A DNA stretch of 64,000 nucleotides from Gallaecimonas mangrovi. Lineage in GTDB: Bacteria; Pseudomonadota; Gammaproteobacteria; Enterobacterales; Gallaecimonadaceae. This document shows, piece after piece, positions 1 to 10,359 of the stretch; the stretch's first letter is position 1, and each line of letters starts with the position of its first letter. Below the pieces are notes generated by a model that had not been told where the DNA came from, did no database searches, and saw only the letters and a program-made list of their open reading frames with translations. Where the stretch lies: positions 2,239,501 through 2,303,500 of the forward strand of contig NZ_CP031416.1 of NCBI RefSeq assembly GCF_003367375.1, in the 5' to 3' direction. The position numbers and the translations under genes are program-made.

Positions 1-919
1 ACAGGATGATTTTAAAGGCTTCAGAAACGCGTTCTTTGGTTGCGCCACCACCTACATCCAGGAAGTTAGCCGGTTGGCCACCGTGCAGTTTGACGATGTC
101 CATGGTACCCATGGCCAGGCCAGCACCGTTAACCATGCAGCCGATGTTACCTTCCAGGGCAACGTAGTTCAGTTCCCACTGTGCAGCGCGGGCTTCACGG
201 GCGTCTTCTTGAGACGGATCGTGCATTTCGCGGATCTTAGGCTGACGGTACAGCGCGTTGGAATCGATGTTGATCTTACAATCCAGGCAATGCAGGTTGC
301 CTTCTTTGGTGATCACCAGCGGGTTGATTTCCAACAGGGCCAGGTCGAAATCAGTGAACAGTTTGCCCAGACCAATGAAGATCTTGGTGAACTGTTTGAT
401 TTGGTCACCTTTCAGACCCAGTTTGAAAGCCAGCTCACGGCCTTGATAGGGTTGAGGGCCAACCAGCGGGTCGAGGGCCATTTTGAAGATTTTTTCAGGG
501 GTCTCGTGGGCAACGGTCTCGATGTCGACACCGCCTTCGGTAGAGGCCATGAATACAACGCGACGGCTAGCACGGTCCAGAACGGCACCCAGGTACAGTT
601 CTTTGTCGATGTCGGTGCAGGATTCAACCAGGATCTTGTTGATCGGCTGACCTTTTTCGTCAGTCTGATAGGTTACCAGGTTTTTACCCAGCCAGTTTTC
701 AGCAAACTCACGCACTTTGTCTTTTGAGTCTACTACCTTCACGCCGCCCGCTTTACCGCGGCCGCCAGCGTGAACCTGACATTTAACGACCCACTCGGAG
801 CCGCCGATAGAGGAAGCGGCTTCAACAGCGGCTTGAGGATTGTCAACGGCGAAGCCTTCGGATACGGGCAAACCGTACTCGGCGAGCAGTTGCTTAGCCT
901 GATACTCGTGCAAGTTCAT
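1..919 (-). CDS. sucC: Succinyl-CoA synthetase beta subunit, C-terminus cut off by window edge
   Basis: ADP-forming succinyl-CoA ligase beta subunit of the TCA cycle; it pairs with the SucD alpha subunit, which should lie just outside the window. Reading the minus strand from the ATG at 919 gives [20 protein letters not shown], the typical SucC N-terminus, followed by the ATP-grasp region with [15 protein letters not shown] (nucleotide-binding loop). About 306 residues are present and the frame stays open to base 1, so roughly the last 80 residues are missing from the window, not from the gene. It lies 114 nt downstream of sucB with a hairpin terminator between, so it may be read partly from its own promoter or by read-through. 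Confidence 0.97.
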   Translation of the reverse strand, partial: MNLHEYQAKQLLAEYGLPVSEGFAVDNPQAAVEAASSIGGSEWVVKCQVHAGGRGKAGGVKVVDSKDKVREFAENWLGKNLVTYQTDEKGQPINKILVESCTDIDKELYLGAVLDRASRRVVFMASTEGGVDIETVAHETPEKIFKMALDPLVGPQPYQGRELAFKLGLKGDQIKQFTKIFIGLGKLFTDFDLALLEINPLVITKEGNLHCLDCKINIDSNALYRQPKIREMHDPSQEDAREARAAQWELNYVALEGNIGCMVNGAGLAMGTMDIVKLHGGQPANFLDVGGGATKERVSEAFKIIL

Positions 920-966
920 TATGCTCAGTCTCTTTGCGTGTGTGTGGCAGCTTGGGGCTACCATCC

Positions 967-990
967 CAAAAAAGGCCTTGCGGCCTTTCA
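967..990 (-). terminator. Rho-independent terminator between sucB and sucC
   Basis: AAAGGCC (971-977), loop TTGC, GGCCTTT (982-988); read on the minus strand the stem is followed by a T run. A second G/C hairpin (GGGGG 1002-1006, CCCCC 1015-1019) lies closer to the sucB stop. Together they suggest attenuation of transcription from sucAB into sucCD. Confidence 0.7.
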
Positions 991-1033
991 GTCCAGATTT
1001 AGGGGGACTGTTAGCCCCCCTTTGCCTGAAAGC

Positions 1034-2227
1034 TTAAACGTCCAGCAGAAGACGCGTCGGATCTTCCAGCAGTTCTTTAATGGCAACCAGATAGCCAACG
1101 GACTCACGGCCGTCAACGATGCGGTGATCATAAGACAGGGCCAGATACATCATCGGCAGGATCTCAACCTGACCGTTAACCGCCATGGGGCGATCCTTGA
1201 TGGCGTGCATGCCAAGGATAGCGCTTTGCGGCGGGTTGATGATCGGGGTAGACATCAAGGAACCGAACACACCACCGTTGGTGATGGTGAAGTTACCGCC
1301 AGTCATGTCTTCAATGGCCAGCTTACCGTCACGGGCTTTGATAGCCAGCTCACGGATGCCTTTTTCGATGTCGGCCAGACTCATTTGGTCGGCGTCACGC
1401 AGCACAGGGGTAACCAGACCTTTCGGGGTGGAAACCGCGATGCTGACATCGAAGTAGTTGTGATAAACGATGTCGTCGCCATCGATAGAAGCGTTCACGT
1501 CAGGGTAGCGTTTCAGCGCTTCCACTACCGCTTTAACGTAAAAGCCCATGAAGCCCAGTTTGATGTCGTGCTTCTTCTCAAAGATATCTTTGTATTGCTT
1601 ACGGATATCCATGATGGGCTTCATGTTGACTTCGTTAAAGGTAGTCAACATGGCGGTGCTGTTTTTCGCATCCAGCAAACGCTTGGCAATGGTTTTACGC
1701 AGACGGGTCATCGGCACACGCTTCTCAGAGCGGTCGGCCATGGCCGGTGCCGGGGCAGCCGCTTTGCTGCCAGCAGATTTGAGGTACTTGTCTACGTCTT
1801 CTTTGGTGATACGGCCACCGACGCCAGTGCCTTTGATACCTTCTGGGCTCAGGCCTTTTTCAGCCAGGGCGCGGCGCACTGAAGGGCTCAGTGCATCAGA
1901 GGTTTCTTCGCTGGCAGCGGGGGCAGCTTCTGCCTTGGGCGCGTCCGCTTTAGGGGCTTCGGCAGCCGCCGGCGCTGCAGCAGGAGCAGCACCCGGCTTG
2001 AGTTTGGCAATAATTTGCTCAGCAGTGACGGTTTCGCCTTCACCAAACAGAATTTCTTCCAGCACGCCGTCTTCAGGAGCGGGTACTTCAAGAACAACTT
2101 TGTCGGTTTCAATATCAACCAGGTTCTCGTCACGGGAGACAGCCTCGCCAGGCTGCTTATGCCAAGTGGCAATGGTAGCGTCTGCTACAGATTCCGGCAG
2201 GACGGGTACCTTGATTTCGATGCTCAT
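1034..2227 (-). CDS. sucB: 2-oxoglutarate dehydrogenase E2, dihydrolipoyl succinyltransferase
   Basis: E2 core of the 2-oxoglutarate dehydrogenase complex: it transfers succinyl from lipoyl-lysine to CoA. 397 residues, close to the usual 400. Domain order is visible: lipoyl domain (residues 1-77, lipoylated lysine in the ETDKV motif), an Ala/Pro-rich linker (about 80-105), the E1/E3-binding domain (about 110-146, [13 protein letters not shown]), another linker, then the catalytic domain ending with the DHRIVDGRE active-site motif. It starts 18 nt after the sucA stop, so sucA and sucB are translated from one message. Confidence 0.98.
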   Translation of the reverse strand: MSIEIKVPVLPESVADATIATWHKQPGEAVSRDENLVDIETDKVVLEVPAPEDGVLEEILFGEGETVTAEQIIAKLKPGAAPAAAPAAAEAPKADAPKAEAAPAASEETSDALSPSVRRALAEKGLSPEGIKGTGVGGRITKEDVDKYLKSAGSKAAAPAPAMADRSEKRVPMTRLRKTIAKRLLDAKNSTAMLTTFNEVNMKPIMDIRKQYKDIFEKKHDIKLGFMGFYVKAVVEALKRYPDVNASIDGDDIVYHNYFDVSIAVSTPKGLVTPVLRDADQMSLADIEKGIRELAIKARDGKLAIEDMTGGNFTITNGGVFGSLMSTPIINPPQSAILGMHAIKDRPMAVNGQVEILPMMYLALSYDHRIVDGRESVGYLVAIKELLEDPTRLLLDV

Positions 2228-2245
2228 TACGTTATTCCTTTTGCC

Positions 2246-5062
2246 TTAATCTTTTACTTCGAGGTTAAGCGCATCAGCGACCAGCGCCTGCTGCTGCTTG
2301 GCATGCACAGAGGCGTAACCAACGGCGGGTGCGGCGGACGCTTTGCGACCGGCATAACCCAGGCTGGCACCTTTTGGCAGGGCCTCGCGAATGTCGTGCT
2401 GGATAAAGTACCAAGCACCCTGGTTCATTGGCTCTTCCTGACACCAAGCAAATTCAGTGACATGGCTGTATTGTGCCAGCACTTGTTGCACTTCTTCTGC
2501 CGGGAAAGGATAAAGCTGTTCGATACGGACGATGGCAATGTCCGAAATTTCGTTCTTGCGGCGTGCATCCAGCAAATCGTAATAAACCTTGCCGGCGCAG
2601 AACACCACTTTTTTCACCTTTTTCGGATCCAGGGCGTCGACTTCGCCGATGACGTTCTGGAAGCCTTCGGTAGCCAACTCATCCAGGCTGCTAACAGCCA
2701 GCGGATGACGCAGCAGCGACTTAGGTGACATCACAATCAGCGGGCGGCGTACCGGGCGCACTACCTGACGACGCAGCATATGGAATACCTGAGCCGGGGT
2801 AGAAGGTACACAAACCTGCATGTTGTTGTCAGCACACAGTTGCAAGAAACGCTCAAGACGGGCACTGGAGTGCTCTGGACCTTGGCCTTCGTAGCCGTGT
2901 GGCAGCAACATGGTTAAACCGCACAAACGGCCCCATTTCTGCTCACCGGAACTGAGGAACTGATCAATCACCACCTGGGCGCCGTTGACGAAGTCACCGA
3001 ACTGCGCTTCCCAGATAAACAGACCACGGGGCTCGGCAGAGCTGTAGCCGTATTCAAAAGCCAGAACCGCTTCTTCAGACAGCACTGAGTCGTAAATATC
3101 CAGCTTGCCTTGGTCTTGCTTGAGATGGGCAAGAGGCAAGTACTCGGAGGCATCCGTTTGGTTGTGCAGCACAGCATGGCGGTGGAAGAAGGTACCACGC
3201 CCCACGTCTTGGCCGGTGATGCGAACGTGATAGCCCTCATCCAACAAGCCTGCGTAAGCCAGCGTTTCACCCATACCCCAGTCCAGGGCTTTTTCACCTT
3301 TGGCCATCAGCAGGCGATCTTCATAGATCTTACCGACTTGACGCTGCAATTTTACATCGTCAGGGATGGTTGCCAGGGTAACGCCAAGTTCGGCCAACTT
3401 CTCGGTAGTAAGACCAGAGTTATATTGGGCATCGAACTCTTTGTTGACGTAGGGGTTCCAGTCAGAGCTGTGCTCGGTCATTGGACGCCATTCTTCTACC
3501 ACGCACTCGCCTTTATCCAGCTGGTCACGGTAGTTGTCAGACAGCGCTTTTGACTCTTCAGCAGAGACACTGCCTTCAGCAGCCAGACGGTCGGCATAGA
3601 TTGCGCGCGGCGTCGGGTGCTTTTTAATTTGCTGGTACATCAGCGGCTGAGTCGCGCTTGGCTCGTCTGCTTCGTTATGGCCATGGCGGCGATAACAAAC
3701 CAGGTCAATAACCACATCACGTTTGAAGGTGTTGCGATAATCCAGCGCCAGCTGAGAAACAAAGACCACGGCCTCCGGATCGTCACCGTTAACGTGGAAA
3801 ATCGGCGCCTGTACCATCTTGGCGATGTCAGTACAGTATTGGGTTGAACGGGCATCATCCTGGCGAGATGTGGTGAAACCAACTTGGTTGTTCACCACAA
3901 TGCGGATGGTACCGCCAACACCGTAAGCACGGGTTTGAGACATGTTAAAGGTCTCAGCCACCACGCCCTGCCCTGCGATCGCCGCGTCACCGTGTACGGT
4001 GATAGGCAACACTTTCGAACCGTCGGTATCACCACGGCGGTCCATACGGGCCCGTACCGAACCCATAACTACCGGGTTAACGATTTCCAGGTGCGACGGG
4101 TTAAAGGCCAGCGCCAGGTGCATATTGCCGCCTGGGGTTGCGAAGTCAGAGCTAAAGCCCATGTGATACTTCACGTCACCGCTGCCTAAGGTTTCTTTGT
4201 GCTTACCGGCAAACTCATCAAAGAGGTCTTGCGGCTTTTTACCCAGCACGTTAACCAGCATATTCAAACGGCCACGGTGGGCCATGCCAATGACGGTTTC
4301 TTTGATGCCGTGCTCACCGGCGCGGCGAATGATTTCCTTGACCATAGGTACAAGGGAATCGCCACCTTCCAAAGAGAAGCGCTTGGCACCGGGGAATTTA
4401 GCCCCTAAGTATTTTTCCAAGCCTTCGGCTGCGGTCAGGCTGTTTAAAATGCGGGTTTTATCTTCTTTGCTGAAGCTGCCTTTGCCAGCAACCGACTCCA
4501 AGCGCGATTGGATCCAACGCTTTTCCTCGGTATTAACAATGTGCATGTATTCAGCGCCGATGGAACCGCAATAAGTGGTTTTCAGCACCTCGGTCAAGGC
4601 GCCCAACTTCATGGTTTCATCTTTGACAGCAAAAGAGCCGACATGGAAGGTTTTGTCGTTATCGCTGCTGTCTAAGCTATGGAAAGCCGGGTCAAGTTCT
4701 GCAACACGTTCTTGTTGCCACAGGCCCAGGGGGTCGAGATTAGCGTGTTGATGACCGCGGAAGCGGTAGGCGTTGATCAGTTGCAGGACTTTAACCTGCT
4801 TGGCGTCGCCTTCGCCGGAGGAAGAGCTGGTGTAACGTCGGGGTTGAGATGCCATGATCCGGAATTGCTCGCGGATTTGGCTGAAATTGGCTTCTGGATA
4901 TCCATCCTTAACCTTGGGCAGTTTGTCGAACTCATTTTTCCATTCGACGGGTACTGAACCCGGGTCTTCCAGGTAGCTCTCATAGAGCTCCTCGATGTAG
5001 CTGGCATTGCCGCCCGCAAAGGGAGAGGATGCTAGCCACGCCTGCATTGTGCCTTCTTGCAT
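2246..5062 (-). CDS. sucA: 2-oxoglutarate dehydrogenase E1 component
   Basis: Thiamine-diphosphate-dependent decarboxylase of the 2-oxoglutarate dehydrogenase complex. 938 residues, like E. coli SucA (933), with near-identical blocks such as VLQLINAYRFRGHQHANLDP, GMAHRGRLNMLVNVLGKKPQ, HGDAAIAGQGVV and EFGYSSAEP-like regions. The ATG at 5062 has AAGGG 6 nt upstream; an in-frame ATG at 5047 gives a protein aligned equally well with E. coli, so the exact start is uncertain by five residues. A terminator separates it from sdhB upstream, so sucA should have its own promoter in 5063-5143; I see no strong hexamers there. Confidence 0.98.
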   Translation of the reverse strand: MQEGTMQAWLASSPFAGGNASYIEELYESYLEDPGSVPVEWKNEFDKLPKVKDGYPEANFSQIREQFRIMASQPRRYTSSSSGEGDAKQVKVLQLINAYRFRGHQHANLDPLGLWQQERVAELDPAFHSLDSSDNDKTFHVGSFAVKDETMKLGALTEVLKTTYCGSIGAEYMHIVNTEEKRWIQSRLESVAGKGSFSKEDKTRILNSLTAAEGLEKYLGAKFPGAKRFSLEGGDSLVPMVKEIIRRAGEHGIKETVIGMAHRGRLNMLVNVLGKKPQDLFDEFAGKHKETLGSGDVKYHMGFSSDFATPGGNMHLALAFNPSHLEIVNPVVMGSVRARMDRRGDTDGSKVLPITVHGDAAIAGQGVVAETFNMSQTRAYGVGGTIRIVVNNQVGFTTSRQDDARSTQYCTDIAKMVQAPIFHVNGDDPEAVVFVSQLALDYRNTFKRDVVIDLVCYRRHGHNEADEPSATQPLMYQQIKKHPTPRAIYADRLAAEGSVSAEESKALSDNYRDQLDKGECVVEEWRPMTEHSSDWNPYVNKEFDAQYNSGLTTEKLAELGVTLATIPDDVKLQRQVGKIYEDRLLMAKGEKALDWGMGETLAYAGLLDEGYHVRITGQDVGRGTFFHRHAVLHNQTDASEYLPLAHLKQDQGKLDIYDSVLSEEAVLAFEYGYSSAEPRGLFIWEAQFGDFVNGAQVVIDQFLSSGEQKWGRLCGLTMLLPHGYEGQGPEHSSARLERFLQLCADNNMQVCVPSTPAQVFHMLRRQVVRPVRRPLIVMSPKSLLRHPLAVSSLDELATEGFQNVIGEVDALDPKKVKKVVFCAGKVYYDLLDARRKNEISDIAIVRIEQLYPFPAEEVQQVLAQYSHVTEFAWCQEEPMNQGAWYFIQHDIREALPKGASLGYAGRKASAAPAVGYASVHAKQQQALVADALNLEVKD

Positions 5063-5143
5063 AATGATCCCTTAAACCTCGCGTGTTCTCGCAGTTGGGA
5101 TTGGCCTTTTAACGACTGCTCTCAATTGCAGCCACGTAACTTC

Positions 5144-5184
5144 AAAAAAATAGCCACCCCTCGGCAGAGGCGTGGCTATTTAGC
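5144..5184 (-). terminator. Terminator between sdhB and sucA
   Basis: Perfect 10-bp arms AAATAGCCAC (5148-5157) and GTGGCTATTT (5172-5181), with a small inner stem in the loop; on the minus strand the stem runs into a T-rich tract. It lies 40 nt past the sdhB stop and splits sdhCDAB from sucAB, which are often one transcript in enteric bacteria. Confidence 0.8.
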
Positions 5185-5223
5185 TAGCGCTCGGTCCCCA
5201 GTCGCAGCTGAGGAAGCACGAGA

Positions 5224-5931
5224 CTAAACAGCCCGCTTAAGCAGCATGGACTTGATATGACCGATAGCCTTAGTCGGGTTCAGACCCTTAGGACATACAT
5301 TCACACAGTTCATAATGCCGTGGCAACGGAATACGCTGAACGGGTCTTCCAAACCAGACAAACGCTCGTCGGTTGCGGTGTCGCGGCTGTCGGCCAACCA
5401 ACGATAGGCAGCCAGTAGGCCCGCAGGACCAACAAACTTGTCTGGGTTCCACCAGAAAGAAGGGCAAGAGGTGGAACAGCATGCGCAGAGAATACACTCG
5501 TACAAGCCGTCCAGTTTAGCCCGTTCTTCAGGAGACTGAAGATGCTCACGTGCCGGTGGCTGTTTGCTGTCGTTAAGCAAGAAAGGTTTGACCTTCTCCC
5601 ACTGGGTGTAGAACTGCCCCATATCGACGATAAGGTCGCGAATAACAGGCAGGCCCGGCAGCGGACGGATAACCACTTTGTTGCCTAAGGAAGACAACGG
5701 GGTAATACATGCCAAACCGTTTTTACCGTTCATGTTCACACCGTCGGAGCCACAGACCCCTTCACGGCAGGAACGGCGCAGAGACAGCGTCGGGTCTTGT
5801 TCTTTCAGACGCAGCAATGCATCCAGAACCATGATGTCGGAACCGTCTGGCACGTCCAGGCTGTAGTCCTGCATGCGCGGTTTGCTGTCGACGTCCGGAT
5901 TGTACCGGTAGATAGAAAATGCAACTTTCAT
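5224..5931 (-). CDS. sdhB: Succinate dehydrogenase iron-sulfur subunit
   Basis: Electron-transfer subunit of complex II at the cytoplasmic membrane face. 235 residues (E. coli 238). Three cluster ligating motifs are visible: CREGVCGSDG for [2Fe-2S] near residues 55-64, CILCACCSTSCP for [4Fe-4S] near 150, and CHGIMNCVNVCPKGLNP for [3Fe-4S] near 205. It follows sdhA after 10 nt in the sdhCDAB operon. Confidence 0.98.
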   Translation of the reverse strand: MKVAFSIYRYNPDVDSKPRMQDYSLDVPDGSDIMVLDALLRLKEQDPTLSLRRSCREGVCGSDGVNMNGKNGLACITPLSSLGNKVVIRPLPGLPVIRDLIVDMGQFYTQWEKVKPFLLNDSKQPPAREHLQSPEERAKLDGLYECILCACCSTSCPSFWWNPDKFVGPAGLLAAYRWLADSRDTATDERLSGLEDPFSVFRCHGIMNCVNVCPKGLNPTKAIGHIKSMLLKRAV

Positions 5932-5941
5932 CCCGTACTCC

Positions 5942-7720
5942 TTAGTAGGTCCGCGCCTTCGGCTTGAATTTCACCAACTCTTCTTCGGTCAACAAGGTAG
6001 GTGCACGGTTAACGTGGCGCTTACCAATACCTTCAGAGGTTGGGTCAAACAAGCTGTGGCACAACCACTCTTCGTCGTTACGATCCGGGAAGTCAAAGCG
6101 GGTATGGGCGCCGCGAGACTCGGTACGGAAGTTTGCAGCAACGGCAGTGGCATAAGCCGTTTCAACCAGGTTGTCCAACTCCAGACATTCAATACGCTGG
6201 GTGTTGAATTCTTTAGAGTTGTCATCCAGGCGGGCATTTTTAACACGCTCACGGATTTTCTTGAGTTCCTCAAGACCTTCCGCCATCGCTTTACCTTCAC
6301 GGAATACAGAGAAACTACGCTGCATACAGTTCTGCAGATCTTTTTTGATCTGTACCGGATCTTCGCCGTCTTTATTGCTTTCCCAGCGGTTGAGACGCTC
6401 AAGGGCTTTCTCAACGTCTTCTTCGGTTACATTCGGTGCAGGCAATTCTTCAAGTGCCTTGCCAAGGTGCAGACCCGCTGCACGGCCAAAGACCACCAAG
6501 TCAAGCAGGGAGTTACCACCCAAACGGTTAGCACCGTGTACGGATACACAGGCAATTTCACCTACCGCAAACAAGCCCACAACCGGCTCATCTTTGCCGT
6601 CAACTTGTTTCAGGGCCTGGCCATGAACGTTGGTGGGAATACCACCCATCATGTAGTGGCAGGTAGGGATAACCGGGATAGGTTCTTTAACCGGGTCAAC
6701 GTGCGCAAAAGTACGAGACAGTTCCAAAATGCCAGGCAAGCGGCTTTCCAGAACTTCTTTACCCAGGTGATCCAGTTTCAGCTTACAGTGAGGACCCATG
6801 TGAGGGTCTTCAAAACCGCGGCCTTCACGAATTTCGATCATCATGGAGCGGGCAACAACGTCACGGGACGCCAAGTCTTTGGCGTTAGGCGCATAACGTT
6901 CCATAAAGCGTTCACCGTCCTTGTTCAGGAGGTAACCACCTTCACCACGGCAACCTTCGGTTACCAGTACCCCGGCACCGGCGATACCAGTGGGGTGGAA
7001 CTGCCACATTTCCATGTCTTGTAAGGGGACGCCAGCACGGCTTGCCATACCAACGCCGTCACCGGTGTTGATGTGCGCGTTAGTGGTGGACTGGAAGATA
7101 CGACCAGCACCGCCGGTAGCCAGCACCACAGCCTTGGATTTGAAATAAACAACATCACCGGTTTCGATGTCGATAGCAGTACAGCCAACCACGTGGCCTT
7201 CGCTGTTCTTCACCAGATCCAGCGCATACCACTCAGAAAAAACGGTGGTGTTGTTTTTCACGTTCTGCTGATAAAGGGTGTGCAGCAAGGCATGACCGGT
7301 ACGGTCAGCTGCAGCAGCAGTACGAGCACCCTGTTCACCGCCAAAGTTTTTAGACTGGCCGCCAAAAGGACGCTGATAAATTTTGCCGTTTTCCAAACGG
7401 GAGAACGGCAGGCCCATGTGCTCAAGCTCAAGAATGGCTTCAGGGCCTACGTTACACATGTATTCGATAGCGTCTTGGTCACCGATGTAATCGGAACCTT
7501 TAACAGTGTCGTACATGTGCCATTTCCAGTTGTCTTCATGGGTGTTACCCAGCGCCACTGTAATACCACCTTGGGCGGAAACAGTATGAGAGCGGGTTGG
7601 GAAGACCTTGGACAGCAGAGCGCAGCTCTTACCTTCTTTAGAAATTTGCAGTGCAGCACGCATGCCGGCGCCACCAGCACCAACAACAACTGCATCGAAT
7701 TCATAAGTTGGAATGTTCAC
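5942..7720 (-). CDS. sdhA: Succinate dehydrogenase flavoprotein subunit
   Basis: Catalytic subunit of complex II, oxidising succinate to fumarate with covalent FAD. 592 residues (E. coli 588). It shows the dinucleotide motif [14 protein letters not shown] at the N-terminus, the covalent-FAD histidine in [12 protein letters not shown], the active-site block [20 protein letters not shown] and [15 protein letters not shown]. The start abuts the sdhD stop (7721), so translation is probably coupled. Confidence 0.98.
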   Translation of the reverse strand: MNIPTYEFDAVVVGAGGAGMRAALQISKEGKSCALLSKVFPTRSHTVSAQGGITVALGNTHEDNWKWHMYDTVKGSDYIGDQDAIEYMCNVGPEAILELEHMGLPFSRLENGKIYQRPFGGQSKNFGGEQGARTAAAADRTGHALLHTLYQQNVKNNTTVFSEWYALDLVKNSEGHVVGCTAIDIETGDVVYFKSKAVVLATGGAGRIFQSTTNAHINTGDGVGMASRAGVPLQDMEMWQFHPTGIAGAGVLVTEGCRGEGGYLLNKDGERFMERYAPNAKDLASRDVVARSMMIEIREGRGFEDPHMGPHCKLKLDHLGKEVLESRLPGILELSRTFAHVDPVKEPIPVIPTCHYMMGGIPTNVHGQALKQVDGKDEPVVGLFAVGEIACVSVHGANRLGGNSLLDLVVFGRAAGLHLGKALEELPAPNVTEEDVEKALERLNRWESNKDGEDPVQIKKDLQNCMQRSFSVFREGKAMAEGLEELKKIRERVKNARLDDNSKEFNTQRIECLELDNLVETAYATAVAANFRTESRGAHTRFDFPDRNDEEWLCHSLFDPTSEGIGKRHVNRAPTLLTEEELVKFKPKARTY

Positions 7721-8068
7721 TTACATACCCCACAGAATGACGAAGCCGCTGATCACATAACCGAACGCGATGATATTCAGAACAAACTGAAGCACGATGC
7801 GAAGGCCAGTCGGTTTGACGTAGTCCGTCAAAACCTGCCACAGGCCAATCCAGGCATGAGCAAGAAGGCTGATCAGGGTCAACAGAGTGAAGACCTTAAC
7901 ACCGAGGTGGCCGAAGAAAGCGGTCCACGAGGCGTAAGTCAGGTCGGGGGTAATAACGAGAAAACCAACCAAGAACAACACATACAGTGTCATTACTACA
8001 GCGGAAGCTCGTACGATTAAGAAATCATGGACGCCAGTGCGGCCCAGGGTGCCTGCGTTAGTTACCAT
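7721..8068 (-). CDS. sdhD: Succinate dehydrogenase membrane anchor subunit
   Basis: 115-residue membrane anchor of complex II with three transmembrane helices; with SdhC it binds heme b and ubiquinone. I take the ATG at 8068 (MVTNAGTLGRTGVHDF), which matches the E. coli start MVSNASALGRNGVHDF; a longer in-frame version from 8122 would run into sdhC and is not credible. The conserved HAWIGLWQVLTDYVKP segment is present. Its start codon overlaps the sdhC stop (ATGGTAA). Confidence 0.95.
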   Translation of the reverse strand: MVTNAGTLGRTGVHDFLIVRASAVVMTLYVLFLVGFLVITPDLTYASWTAFFGHLGVKVFTLLTLISLLAHAWIGLWQVLTDYVKPTGLRIVLQFVLNIIAFGYVISGFVILWGM

Positions 8069-8436
8069 AGCCACACTCCTGCGAGTACTGAAAGGATAAC
8101 GGTGATGATGATAGCTGCCCAAGCGGAGGACTTACCGCTTTCGAGCTCTTCCCAGTACCCCATATCCATAATTAAGTGACGGATGCCGCCAACCAAATGG
8201 TATGCCAAAGCAGTCAAAATACCCCAAACAATGAACTTGGCAAAAAAGCCAGTCATCATGCTTTGCACAGCAGCAAAGCCCGCTTCAGACGACAAGGACT
8301 TAGCCAGCATCCACATCAGGATGGCTACGGCAAAGAACATGATCACGCCAGAAACGCGGTGGAGAATAGACGCAATAGCAGCGATTGGAAAGCGGATGGT
8401 CTGCAATTCTAAATTGACAGGTCTTTGCTTTTTCAC
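8062..8436 (-). CDS. sdhC: Succinate dehydrogenase cytochrome b556 subunit
   Basis: First gene of sdhCDAB; a three-helix membrane subunit that holds heme b and the quinone site. Family homology begins at VKKQRPVNLELQTIRFP, so I choose the GTG at 8436, giving 124 residues (E. coli 129). The frame is open back to an ATG at 8547, but those extra 37 residues do not look like SdhC and would cross a palindrome. The heme-ligand region SILHRVSGV and ALAYHLVGGIRHLIMDMGYWE are conserved. Ribosome-binding sequence before the GTG is weak. Confidence 0.9.
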   Translation of the reverse strand: MKKQRPVNLELQTIRFPIAAIASILHRVSGVIMFFAVAILMWMLAKSLSSEAGFAAVQSMMTGFFAKFIVWGILTALAYHLVGGIRHLIMDMGYWEELESGKSSAWAAIIITVILSVLAGVWLW

Positions 8437-8878
8437 GATGTCTGCCCACTCGGCTCTTAAAGAGCCTTTGTTGTTGTATAACCAGCTAAACCGGATGGTG
8501 GTGCCCTTGGGCTTCACGGCGCATATTCTGTAGGGAGAATATGTCACTGGGTGACTGGGAAGTCAGACAGTTTTCGGAAGCCAGCAAGGCCAACCCGGGC
8601 CCAGTATAATGAGGCAAGATGTCAATTTCAACGACTTGAGCCCGATCACAAATTACTCTGTGTTTTGCGGTTTATCAGTACCTTGAAACCGAGTTTTGGC
8701 TCGTAATGCAGCCTTTCATAAATTGCAAATATGCTTATACCTATAAAAGCTGCCTGAAAGCTTATTCGACCTTTTCTACAATGAGCTTAAATTGACAAGT
8801 CCGACCATTTGCGATTAAAAAGGGCGGCTGTCTGCGACCGCAACATAGACGAATTCACGACCAAAGGAGACATGTTGT
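8437..8878. promoter_or_regulatory. Divergent sdhC/gltA control region
   Basis: About 440 nt without a gene. It holds a perfect 15-bp palindrome GGCTCTTAAAGAGCC (8452-8466) right before sdhC, an 8-bp-arm inverted repeat CATATTCT-N6-AGAATATG (8522-8543), a GAAAC-CGA-GTTTT element (8685-8697) that resembles a PsrA box with a 3-nt spacer, and a gltA promoter candidate. All are seen directly; which proteins bind them is inference. Confidence 0.5.
8792..8820 (+). promoter_or_regulatory. Candidate sigma-70 promoter of gltA
   Basis: TTGACA (8792-8797), 17-nt spacer, TTAAAA (8815-8820). The -35 is perfect and the -10 weak (3/6). It lies about 58 nt upstream of the gltA ATG. Confidence 0.45.
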
Positions 8879-10159
8879 ATGGCGGAAAAAATAGCCAAAC
8901 TAATGGTAGAAGGTAAGGAACCCATTGAGTTTCCAGTACTTTCTGGCACCGCCGGCCAGGACGTTATCGACGTCCGGACTTTGGGCAAACACGGTCTTTT
9001 CACTTTTGACCCAGGCTTCCTGGCCACGGCATCTTGCGAATCAGCCATTACTTTTATCGACGGTGGCAAAGGTGTGCTTCTGCACCGTGGCTATCCCATC
9101 GACCAACTGGCTGAAAAAGCGGAATATCTCGAAGTGTGCTACATCCTGCTCTACGGAGAAGCACCCAGCAAAGAACAATACGAAGAATTCCGTGAAACCG
9201 TTAAAACCCACACCATGCTAAACGAGCAGCTGCGTGCTTTCTTCCTGGGCTTCCGTCCGGATGCGCACCCCATGGCTGTTATGTGTGGTGTAACCGGTGC
9301 CCTCTCTGCTTTCTATCACGACTCACTGGACATCAGTAACCCACGCCACCGCGAAGTCGCGGCGTTCCGTCTGTTGTCTAAAATGCCAACCATTGCAGCC
9401 ATGTGCTACAAGCACAGTATCGGCCAGCCTTACATCTACCCACGCAACGACCTGAGCTATGCAGAAAACTTCCTGCATATGATGTTCGCCACGCCGTGTG
9501 AAGAGTATAAGGTGAACCCGATTATCGCTGACGCCATGGACAAGATTTTCATTCTGCACGCTGACCACGAACAGAATGCATCAACCTCCACCGTGCGTTT
9601 GGCCGGCTCTTCCGGTGCCAACCCCTTCGCGTGTATCGCGGCCGGTATTGCTTCTTTGTGGGGGCCGGCTCATGGCGGCGCCAACGAAGCTTGCCTGCGT
9701 ATGCTTGAAGAAATTGGTTCAGTTGACCGCATCCCTGAGTTTATTGGCCGCGCCAAAGACAAAGACGATCCGTTCCGTCTGATGGGCTTTGGTCACCGCG
9801 TTTATAAAAACTTTGACCCTCGTGCCAAAGTGATGCGTGAAACCTGCCACCAGGTGCTCAAAGAGCTGAACATTAACGACCCACTGCTTGATGTCGCGAT
9901 GGAGCTGGAGCGTATCGCCCTTTCCGATGACTACTTCGTTGAGAAAAAGCTTTACCCCAACGTCGATTTCTATTCCGGCATCATCCTCAAAGCCATCGGT
10001 ATCCCCACTTCCATGTTTACCGTGATCTTCGCCATGTCTCGTACCATTGGCTGGATCGCTCACTGGAACGAAATGCATTCTGACCCGACCGCCAAAATTG
10101 GCCGTCCGCGTCAATTGTACGTGGGTCATACCCTGCGCGATTTTGCTTCTGAAAAGTAA
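8879..10159 (+). CDS. gltA: Type II citrate synthase
   Basis: Condenses oxaloacetate and acetyl-CoA to citrate, the entry step of the TCA cycle. 426 residues (E. coli 427). Active-site motifs are present: [29 protein letters not shown] and [10 protein letters not shown] (catalytic Asp). The NADH-allosteric type II N-terminal domain is present. The ATG at 8879 has GGAG at 8866-8869. It is divergent from sdhC and followed by its own terminator, so it is a single-gene transcript. Confidence 0.98.
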   Translation: MAEKIAKLMVEGKEPIEFPVLSGTAGQDVIDVRTLGKHGLFTFDPGFLATASCESAITFIDGGKGVLLHRGYPIDQLAEKAEYLEVCYILLYGEAPSKEQYEEFRETVKTHTMLNEQLRAFFLGFRPDAHPMAVMCGVTGALSAFYHDSLDISNPRHREVAAFRLLSKMPTIAAMCYKHSIGQPYIYPRNDLSYAENFLHMMFATPCEEYKVNPIIADAMDKIFILHADHEQNASTSTVRLAGSSGANPFACIAAGIASLWGPAHGGANEACLRMLEEIGSVDRIPEFIGRAKDKDDPFRLMGFGHRVYKNFDPRAKVMRETCHQVLKELNINDPLLDVAMELERIALSDDYFVEKKLYPNVDFYSGIILKAIGIPTSMFTVIFAMSRTIGWIAHWNEMHSDPTAKIGRPRQLYVGHTLRDFASEK

Positions 10160-10177
10160 GCAAGTTGTTAATGAAAT

Positions 10178-10207
10178 AAAAAGAGCGGTTTAACCGCTCT
10201 TTTTTTT
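10178..10207 (+). terminator. gltA terminator
   Basis: AGAGCGGTTTAACCGCTCT (10182-10200) is a perfect palindrome followed by T8 and preceded by an A-rich stretch. Confidence 0.9.
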
Positions 10208-10359
10208 CGGCAAAGCGTTAGTTTCCTGCTTTGAATTGCCCTGCCCTTCGGTTTTTTCCTGCCAATGAAAAGCGCATGCTGGTTAAGGATGTGTCGCTGT
10301 TTTTTTTATGCAGCCACCAGAGTGCTATCGGTTACTAATAAAATAAGTGAGATTTATCA

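Noticed and set aside
770-1882. Long open frame of 370 codons on the plus strand opposite sucB and sucC
   Set aside because: It is antisense to highly conserved genes, has no recognisable domain or ribosome site, and arises from codon bias.
6014-8020. Long open frames on the plus strand opposite sdhA and sdhD
   Set aside because: Same reason: mirror images of real genes with no homology.
8437-8547. N-terminal extension of SdhC from an ATG at 8547
   Set aside because: Extra 37 residues do not resemble SdhC; homology begins at the GTG at 8436.
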